A stretch of DNA of 64,000 bases, taken from NCBI GenBank assembly GCA_037501455.1, contig CM074865.1, positions 10,577,001-10,641,000 of the forward strand, written 5' to 3'. Both the position numbers and the translations under genes were made by a program. This DNA is from Lantana camara. Lineage: Eukaryota > Streptophyta > Magnoliopsida > Lamiales > Verbenaceae. Below, piece by piece: positions 55,210 to 64,000 of the stretch. The number at the start of each line of letters is the position of its first letter. Positions within the stretch are counted from its first letter, which is position 1. The notes under the pieces were generated by a model that saw only the letters and a list, made by a program, of their open reading frames with translations, searched no databases and was not told the DNA's origin.

Positions 55210-57655
55210 TTGGAAACCGGATCAAATTACCAAATAAGCAAGTGTTTCCCGTGGTATCTTTGCCGAATCTTGATGACGAGGTTCTGGTCGACCGGGATAT
55301 ACTCGATCTAGAAAGATCACACAAAATGACCTCCGTCTTAGTGGCCAAAAGGAGAAAGTTGCTCGATGGGAAGATCGAAGCAACAAACGAGACCCAACAG
55401 ATAGTATTGGTTCCGGGCCAACCGGAGAAAACCACTAACGTGGGAGTATCTCGCAAAGGAAATGAGGTTGAACATTGTATGCTAATCCAATTCTTGCCAG
55501 AGAATGCGGATGTGTTCACTTGGAGTGCTTCCAATATCGAGGGGATGCACCATCTGAATGTTGACCCCGACTTTAAGCCAATCAAATAAAAGCTCAGAGA
55601 ATCAAAGTGTTGCCTGGAACAAGATCATCGAGCAGGAGGTCAACAAATTGCTTGAGGTAGGTTATATCACCCCTGAAAAATATGTGGATAGGTTGTGTAA
55701 CATCGTTCTGGTGGCCAAAACGGGGGGACAAGTGAAGGATGTGCAACGAATCCACAGATCTAAACAAAGCCTATCCCAAAGACCCCTATCCCTTGCCTAG
55801 AATCGCCCAGCTAGTCAACTCTACGGCGAGATGTGAGCTGATGAGCATGATGGATGCCTTCCAGGGGTACTACCAAATTTTCATGGCCCCAGAGGACGAG
55901 AAGAAAACTGCTTTCATAGTCATTAAAGGAATTTACTGCTTCAAATTAATGCCTTTCGGACTTAAAAATGCTGGTGCCACTTACTATAGGCTCGATTATA
56001 AGGTTTTTGAAGAAGAAATTGGGAAAACTATGGAAGTTTACGTGGACAATATGATCGTGCGGAGCCGAAAGTCTTGTGATCACCTGGAAGATCTGGGTCG
56101 GGCATTTGACCTACTCAGGAAATATCGATTGAAACTCAATCCGAGAAAATGCACCTTTGGGGTCGAGGGAGGAAAATTCTCGGGGTATATGGTAAGTCAT
56201 CGAGGCATAGGAGCCAACCCTGAGAAGATCAAGGCTATCACCTTGTTGTATCGACCACAAACCGTTCGAAAGTTATAGTGCCTGGTTGGAAGGATCATTT
56301 TGCTCAATCGATTCATTGCAAGATCCGCTGAAAGAAATTTCCCTTTCTTCAAAATTCTGAGAAACATCAAAAACTTCGAATGGATGGAGGAATGCGATCG
56401 AGCTTTTGAAGAGCTAAAAGCTTACCTCGAGTCTCCCCCATTGCTCACCAAACCCGAAGCTGGAGAGAGGATGTACGTATACTTGGGCATACCCGATCAA
56501 GCGATCAGCTCCATTTTGGTCGCGATTCGTGATAAGAAGCACATGCCAGTATACTACGTCAGCAAATCTTCCATGGGGCAGAGAACTGGTATCTGGAGAT
56601 CGAAAAATTTGCTTTAGCGTTGGTGCTCACTACTCGAAAGATGAAACCAACTCATTCTATAATTGTTTTAACTGACCAACCTTTGAGGCAAGTGCTCGAG
56701 AAGCCAGATGCCTCGGGGAGGCTAGTAAAGTGGTTGGTCGAGTTGGGACAGTATGATATAAGTTACCAACCTCGAACCGCCTATCAAACGCAGGTCCTAG
56801 TAGATTTTTTAATCGAGAAGGAAGCCCCACTATCGACCCCGAAGGTTTTGACACTTGGATTCTGTCTGTTGATGGCTCTTCGACCACGTCTGGAGGAGGT
56901 GTGGGGGGTATCCCTGGGGAACGCCGAAGGAGACGAGCTCAATTTCGCCATATGTTCGAATTACCCAACTACAAATAATGAGGCCAAGTACGAGGCCCTT
57001 ATTATTGGGATGAAAATTGCTCGAGACCAAGGGATTGAGAGGTTAACCACTTTAACGGACTCCCAACTTATGGCTAGTCAAGTGGTCGGAACCTATGAGG
57101 CCAGGGAGGAAACCATGGTGAAGTATTTGACCAAAGTAAAATTCCTAGCTGGGGAATTTAGGGAGTTCAGGCTCGAGCAAGTGCCGCGAGAAGAAAATGA
57201 GATAGCGGACGCCCTTTCCAAAGTAGCAAATGGGCTAAGGCGAACCAGGAATAGAGCCACCACCTTTCTCTCAACCTCAGCTCGAGTCATAGATCCCGTG
57301 CCAGAAGGAATCATGACAATCGACCCAGCTGAGCCTTGTTGGTTGGACGAAATCATCTTATTCTTGAGAGACCGGATCCTCCCAGAAAATCACGCGGAGA
57401 GACGACGGTTAGCAGCACGAGTAGCCATTTATGTGCTCGATTCAGATGGAAAGTTGTTCAAAAAAATCCTTCACAGATCCAGCCAGGAGATGCCTTCAGC
57501 CTTCACAAGCAAAAGATATACTGGAAGAGATACACGGAGGATCTTGTGGAAATTATTTCGGAGGTGAGCCTTTGGCCAAAAAGATCGATCAAAGCGAGTT
57601 TTACTGGCCAACCATGGTTAAGGATTCCATCAATTTTGTGAAGAAATGTCCCAAC
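55210..57655 (+). pseudogene. Broken Tat-like Ty3/Gypsy pol (RT, RNase H, archaeal RNase H, integrase start)
   Basis: Segments in several frames: MDAFQGYYQIFMAPEDEKKT and MPFGLKNAGATYYR; YVDN where YVDD is expected; LNPRKCTFGVEGGKFSGYMV; RNase H GRLVKWLVELGQYDISYQPR; archaeal RNase H NNEAKYEALIIGMKIARDQG with ADALSKVAN; integrase FYWPTMVKDSINFVKKC. Frame changes or stops occur near 55589, 55740-55800, 56278, 56617 and 57500-57570. Gag, protease and most of integrase are missing. It is older than and different from the intact element at 15598. It ends abruptly where a TGTTGGGATTAG sequence begins. Confidence 0.88.
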
Positions 57656-57792
57656 TGTTGGGATTAGCACCCTGAAAAGCCATTTCTTTGTAAATACTTC
57701 GTATTTTGTTGGATTAATAAAACTGAAATTATTGCAAGTTCTGAGTATATTAGCATGATTAATAACGTGTGATGATATTCTTATATGAAAGG
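57656..57792 (+). other. Possible start of another LTR-type element
   Basis: TGTTGGGATTAGCACCC starts exactly where the pol homology stops. It is followed by AATAAAACTGAAATT and is soon interrupted by the solo LTR at 57793. The TG start and sharp junction suggest an LTR; its far end was not found. Confidence 0.35.
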
Positions 57793-60700
57793 TGTAGCCC
57801 CACCCCAGCACTACAACTCCCGCACCGCAATACTCCCCAAGTGGAGGTTAGACCCAACACTCAGGAAATACTACGGCGAACGGTCAAGATAATAAATGAA
57901 TAATGTGCATGACATAGCGCAGCGGAAAATAAATAGATTTAAAACTTTGCTAATAAACAGGGAGGATAATGTATGATGAACAAAGAATTTTAGTATTAAT
58001 CAAAAGAGTGTAGCGGGATAGCATGTAAGGACAAAGTATGAGATAGTTTATTTCTACGGAGAATAAGCTCAAGACAGTGTACTCTTAGGATCAGACCCAA
58101 CCTACTATTGTATTGCTTCAAGACACCTCTAGTTGTCGTCCTTGCTGCCTGAAATCATGCATTTTAAAACAAACGAGAGGGTTAGTCAAACTGACTAAGT
58201 GAAGGGGGGTATAGTAGTTTATAGATATATGTATACGTATATGTATTTATATGATCAAGGAGATCTTGATCTTAAAATAGTAGCAATAGGATATAGCAAA
58301 TATGAAACGGTTCACGACATGTGTAAGACAGGGATATGGGTAGTTTGGAAGATTTGTAGAAATATGAACCGTTTGTAATAAGAACTTTAATGCCCGCAAG
58401 CTAGGCCTCTCCATCCGTAACTCCTTAGATAATTTGGTAAAACAGTACCGGGCTGATCAAGGCACCGATACTTTAATAAAACCAAGTATGATATAACTCC
58501 ACTACTCCATAGTGTCAATAGGGGATCAAACCCTAGAGACGATATATGTAATAAGTGGGAGGCAGCTATCTCTCCCAGGGAGGTTGTCTCCATTATAAGT
58601 CTCTTGGCGTGGAGTAACTAACCTCCAGCTAAACCACTACCAAGAGTTGGTGGTGGTCTGTGGCACCAACAATACCCTCGGCCCGATACCTTCCGGGTAT
58701 TGCTCGACACAGCTGCGCGCCGGGGCCCATAATAATAATGATAATGTATTTTGCTTGCTTAGTCGGGAATCAGTTCTTATTAATAATTGGACTAAAATAT
58801 ATATATAATGTCCAGATAAGATCCTGATTCCGACCTAAAAGTATTTTCCTCATAAAGAGGGATATTGCATAATAATATGTATAGGGAGTAAATCAAATAA
58901 TAGGTAGGTTTCAACATTGTTTTATGTAGATACGTAGATATAGGCATGATTTCAGTTGAAAATGTTTTAAACCTCACCTATATCGGTAGTCAGACATTGA
59001 AATGTGGATTCCAGTTCGCCTGAAAGTATTGACTCTTATAGGCTTAGGACTAGGTTCTTTATTCTAATCAAATAAGCACATAAGGCATACAATATTCATA
59101 TTTAAAAGAGTAACAAGTTAGATCTTATTATTCTAATCAGATAACCACATAAGGTACATGAAATTTAACATGTTAGAGAATTCCAGGTAAAACCTAATTT
59201 TAAACGTTTAAGGGAATTTAATTAATTAATTAGGTTTCATGAATTCTTTAACCACTTAAATATTTATTACTCACAATATGACCCTAATTGGAATATTAGA
59301 AATAAATTTTAGGGTTTAATTCAACAATGTAGGTTGATTTGAAATTATTTTACAATTTACCGATTTTTGGAATAATTCGAATAAAAATCTTTCTTTAAAA
59401 ATTCCAAAACCTGTTTTATAATTATTTTTAATTTAGTTTCGAAATTAATTAATTATGGGTTGACCAAAAAATCAAAATTACTATTGAAAACATTTACTAT
59501 TCAATTTCTTATGAATTAAACACTTTATAACATAAAATCGAACTCACACACACACCCACTATCACACGTGCACTTAAAATTGATCAAGAACATTATGAAT
59601 GTGTTATTAGACTTATGAATGTGTTCATACAAGCTCATGATCAGATTTAATAAGTTCTAAGTCCATAACACATAATTAAACTTATAATATAGCACTTTAT
59701 GTAACCTTAATCATAAAATTAATTCTAAATAAATTATTCTAGGCATGAATTTAATCAAACAAGATCATAATTATTTGAATACATACTCACATTATATCAT
59801 ATCATAACTTATGCATTTAATTAAATAACATTCCATAATGTAGGCACATTGTACATAAAACTAACAATTATGCATATATTTCATAAAATAAAATTCCTAA
59901 AGCATAATTTAATTAAATCTAAGCATGCTAATATTATTATTATACTAAAGACATAATATAAAGCATGAAATAATAAAAGAAAACACACCTTATAGAGAGA
60001 GAAGGGTGGCTGCCGTGTATATAGAGAGGGAGAGATGATTTTGGTGTGAATTTTTATGTTATGCTCTCTAGGGTATTTATAGTTGTGATTTAGGGGCTTA
60101 TGTTGCAATTTCCTAAAGTTTAGGGTATGATTCATGATGATGAGTAAGCTATGGATATAATTATGGGGGTTTAGGTGTTATGTTAGGTGTATACTTAGGT
60201 GTATATGTGATGTAGGAGCTTATGTATACATATTTTCATCATAAATACATCATAATAAAATAAATCTAAATTAGGGTAAAATTATTAATAAAAATGTAGT
60301 AGAATATCTAGATTTTATTTTGAAATGGTAAAAGTTGCAAAAGAAAGAGGATCGAAAGGGCTTTCCGATGGTTATGAATGTTTAACGTTTAAACGTCTAA
60401 AATTAAAGTAGTAGGCATTCGAAATTTTGAAAAATATGAGAAAATTCTCCAAACGGAGCTAGGATATGAATTAATTTCCGAGAAGGTGTTCATGATTCTT
60501 AAAATAAATTAAGGATCGTTTTGAGTATAATATTGATTATCAAATGATGTATGGTTTAAAAGTTAGTTTTTACGACGGGAATAGTACTTGAGGAAAAATA
60601 GGAAAAATTTATAGAATGAGCTAGGGTTTGAACTAAGGTTTGGAAAAGGTCCTAAAATTCATAAAATAATCCGAGGATCATTTTGGTTATAATATTGGAT

Positions 60701-61208
60701 AGAGAAAACGTTGAAATTCAAAAATCTCTAAATTAGGGCAAAGTTAGGGTTTTTGGCCGGTTTTGGTTACTACGAGAGCTACAATGAGATTAGGCTTTGG
60801 GAATGTTATCATAATTCATAAAATTTCCCAAGGATTCATTTGAACCCAATATTGAATAGGTAAAGGTGTCCCGAAAAATTTCTACATTTAGGAATGAATA
60901 GTAACTAGGGACTTAAATGAAATTTTTTGACAAATAATTTCCAAAGTGTATCTCGGGATAATAAAAGCTAGGATATGAGTTCGAAAAGCGTGGAATCTAA
61001 CTTTCTAAGGTTTCTCGAGGAATATGTGAAGGTTTAGGCTCGGTGAATAGTGATATAGCTCTCATAACAAGGTATTAATCATAAATCGGAACATAAATGC
61101 ACATAATTCATGTAAAATGGAATGTATAATGGATTGAGGTTATAAACGCTTTCCTCTTTACCCTTTACTTACCTGGGCTATCCTGATCTTGAAATTCGGG
61201 CTGTTACA
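57793..61208 (-). mobile_element. Solo LTR, Ty3/Gypsy type (3.4 kb)
   Basis: On the minus strand it opens TGTAACAGCCCGAATTTC (from 61208) and closes GGGGTGGGGCTACA (to 57793). The exact 5-base duplication AAAGG lies at 57788-57792 and 61209-61213. No internal coding region. Related in its end sequence to the other TGTAAC LTRs, but diverged. Confidence 0.85.
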
Positions 61209-61221
61209 AAAGGACTTTGGA

Positions 61222-64000
61222 TGTAACACCCGAGCGCAAGGTGTCACATCCCCCGCACCGAGACCCGACCCGAATATGAAATGGACGATCCATACCCGAG
61301 CCAAATCACGGTGAACGGGGACATACACACACTCTAAGCTAGGCGGGCTAACCCTTAAAATTTTAAAACAACATAAAACATTAAAGCGGAAGCAATAAAC
61401 GAACTTATACCATATATATATGTACCATGAGCATCCCAACTCCAAAAATAAGTCATATACATCAGCAATTGCCATCACGGCTCAAAACATGTACGCTCCA
61501 CATCATTATACATATACAATGATCAAAGGTGCATTACGTGAGTGCAAGACCAGAATACAAGGGTAAAAGCAAATGCAAGACCTAGGACTCGAAATCCCGC
61601 CTAGCTCCCTTGACACCTGCACCAAACAACTGAACGCCAAACGGGTTCAGCCCAAAAGGGACTGGTGGGTATAAAACAGGGCATAAATATAATATACAAC
61701 GGTATTTAACATTCACATGCAAGCTATAATCCCAAGTGAGGTTTTAAAGAATTTCCCAAGTGGGCGAATAGAAATCATCAAAAGGGATTATAACAATTCA
61801 TTAACATTAGGTCATTATTGGCCCGGCGAGTGGGCGTGCATTATCTCCAACCACCACCTCGTGTAATTCATTAACATTCATTAACATTCATTCATTCATT
61901 CTTTTCATGCATATCATTCTTTCGTGCGCATTCCATAACATTTACACCTTCTTCCTCCGGGTTGGTGGCGGGTTTGCAAGGCCCATCCACCCATTCATTG
62001 ACCAAAAGGGGTTACATGACTCCCCAGATGGCGCTCAGCGTCCATTCCTCGCTAACTCCTAACGAGGTCCGGTTACGCCGTTCATTAGTGGGACTAGTGT
62101 GAGGGTTTACCGTCAGCCCTTGCCTCCTCGGGTCCCCACTCACACCAAGCCCCTGGGCCCCATTCAGTGCATAACATTCATTCATTCTCGCCAAAACATT
62201 AGGTAGGGTTCAAGAAATAAGGGCTTTACGTATACAATCATTTACTCGATAAAAGACTCAATATATATATATATTGTGTTACTTTGGCTTAAACCTTTTC
62301 ACATAGGTAGATATATCGGGTCGTTTTATCTAAGTAGAAGAAAAACCCACCTTAAACGGCAACAAGGAGAACACACGAGCCCTACAGACCGGCCTCGTCT
62401 CCAACGGACTCAAAATCTGTGCAAGAGAGGTGAGGTGAGACTCAATATGACCAAATAAGACGCTCGGCAATGAAATGATTATGATATGAATGTATAAGAG
62501 ATGCTATAATGTAATGGACATGTTCATGTGCACTATTAAAGTCTTAAAGACATATAAACATTCAATTCATTCATTCAATGAAGCATTCGTATTCAAACGA
62601 GCTCATATCCTTCACATTTCACGTCAAAGGAATTTAAATTATATAATCAAGTCGTTCAATCTTTCATTCGAATTAATAATTTCAATCAAATTAATCCAAG
62701 AAATTCAAATAAAATCATAGCACTTATTAAATCACATTAGAAATTTAGAACATAAACAATTAAACACATTTAATCGTATTTACAATTAGAAGTTAAACAA
62801 TTCAATACATTCAATTAAATTTAGGAAATTAAATAAAACATGAAATAGGTAACAATTAAATTTTATAATTCAATTAAATCAAATAATATTTAATATATAA
62901 TAAATATATATATAATATATATTAAATATATATACGTACATATACATATATGCATGCACGTACAAACCATGCATAAAAAAAAAACAATATGCATGCAATT
63001 TGTTTAAGTAGATATGTATATACATTTATACATGCATACGTACTGCAGCACAACCAATTCCATGCTTGAAAGATTGATTTCCAACAACAACAACCACCTT
63101 CATGCATGCAAATCAAATGGACAAAGTTCTCATGCATGCAACCAACATTTCATGCAGGGAAAAAAAAAAGAAACAAGCAGCAGCAGTTCACGAACACCAC
63201 AGACATGCGTGACAAAAATACAAGGTGACACCCCCGTGTCACCTTCATAGAACAGACCGAGACACCCCCGTGTCTCGGTACAGAGAAAACAACCCATGAT
63301 GCACCCCCGTTCCAGCTGATAAGAAGAACAAAGACACACCCGTGTCTCGGCGTGCAGCAGCAGCAACTCAAACGCAGACAACCCCTGTTTCTTGGTTAAA
63401 CACAGCAGCACGAAGGCAGCCCCCAAGGCATGAAATGCAGTACTAACAAGGCATGAAATGCAATATCAAAATAGCTCTAACCTTCCCACAAAAACTGACA
63501 GCAAAACAAGGCAGAACCGTAGCAGCTTTGACAGCAACTTACAGGCCAAAAACAGAGCAACACTCACGCGAAAACAGGGCAGGTTTGATCTCAATTAATA
63601 TCAACAAGTTCAGGCCAATTGAGCTAACCAAAACGCAGCAAAACATCACAAATTCAACATGTATAACAGTTCCACAAGAGTTCATACGAGAAAGGAAGAC
63701 ATACGTGGCTATTTCATGAAAATTTCTTAAAAGCCATAAATGAGATCTTATAAATACCTCAACTACCATGAAATTAATGATCATAAATGAGAAGAAGATA
63801 CCAAAACAATTATTCTCAAGCTTGGAATCACTCAAATCCATCAAGAATTGAATGAGATCAACATAAATGCTCAAAATCGGCCATATTGCAAAATCAGCCA
63901 AAAATGCGTGAAACCATGATCAAATTTAGGGATGAATGAATGAAAATGATCAGGAATGAACATATAATACAACCCTAAGCTTACCTTGTTGATTGGATGA
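61222..64000 (-). mobile_element. LTR of the 48440-51604 family, running off the window
   Basis: The inverse of 61222 onward ends GCGGGGGATGTGACACC...GGTGTTACA and matches the 3' part of 48440-51604 in order, including GGATCGTCC, the GGGTTAGCCC stretch and GGGAGTCATGT...CGGAGGAAGAAGG. By alignment of the AAGGTAA/AAGGTATAA site near 63985 its 5' end should lie about 0.5-0.6 kb beyond the window. It begins only 8 bases after the AAAGG duplication of the previous LTR. Whether it is solo cannot be judged. Confidence 0.72.

Noticed and set aside
63130..63426. Cys-rich minus-strand frame as a secreted peptide
   Set aside because: It is built from the palindromic ACACCCCCGTGT boxes of an LTR and overlaps another open frame.

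Overview
This window is AT-rich nuclear DNA of a flowering plant, most likely a eudicot. The evidence is GT-AG introns, plant-only families (type-B response regulator-like, NLR, NAC, DUF247, plant mobile domain) and dense nested Ty3/Gypsy, Mutator-like, PIF/Harbinger-like, CACTA-like, hAT-like, Helitron, LINE and SINE insertions. The species cannot be fixed from sequence alone. There are no rRNA or tRNA genes, CRISPR arrays or bacterial features.

Layout. 0.25-1.45 kb: a divergent five-exon response-regulator-like gene (minus), the only host gene without an obvious break. 3.3-8.5 kb: GC-rich LTR-like DNA with a G-box cluster, an NLR fragment bracketed by 13-bp direct repeats, a gag-like reading frame, a candidate solo LTR and a Mutator-like MITE. 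9.3-12.2 kb: a decayed RlmN-like radical-SAM methyltransferase (minus). 13.7-30.4 kb: one short-chain dehydrogenase pseudogene (minus) whose third exon is split by a 14.7-kb insertion with hAT-like ends. Inside that insertion is a 12.05-kb Tat-clade Ty3/Gypsy retrotransposon with an uninterrupted gag-pol frame.

30.6-35.0 kb: a Mutator-like element (9-bp target duplication) whose left terminal repeat is interrupted by a 3.2-kb PIF/Harbinger-like element (TTA duplication) carrying host gene fragments, including a NAC/SOG1-type zinc-ribbon exon. 35.8-36.5 kb: a LINE tail and a SINE nested in a diverged Mutator-like MITE. 37.55-45.1 kb: a DUF247 C-terminus split by a 7.4-kb CACTA-like element that holds four in-frame exons of plastidial dihydrolipoyl dehydrogenase. 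48.4-51.6 kb: a solo LTR with a nested Tourist-like MITE. 52.2-54.6 kb: a Helitron. 55.2-57.7 kb: a broken Tat-like pol. 57.7-64 kb: stacked LTRs, the last running off the window.

The most unusual structure is the 5' end of the Tat element at 15.6-16.5 kb. It has no U3. Instead an inverted copy of R-U5 lies head-to-head with the normal R-U5, making a nearly perfect palindrome with 435-bp arms. The outer end of the inverted arm is exactly the LTR terminus, and the whole element is flanked by the 5-bp duplication CTTAC. Integration therefore appears to have used two U5 ends. This is best explained by minus-strand strong-stop cDNA that folded back, primed itself, and served as the donor in the second strand transfer. 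The 6.6-kb intact gag-pol frame also argues that the frameshifts elsewhere are genuine decay rather than poor base calling.
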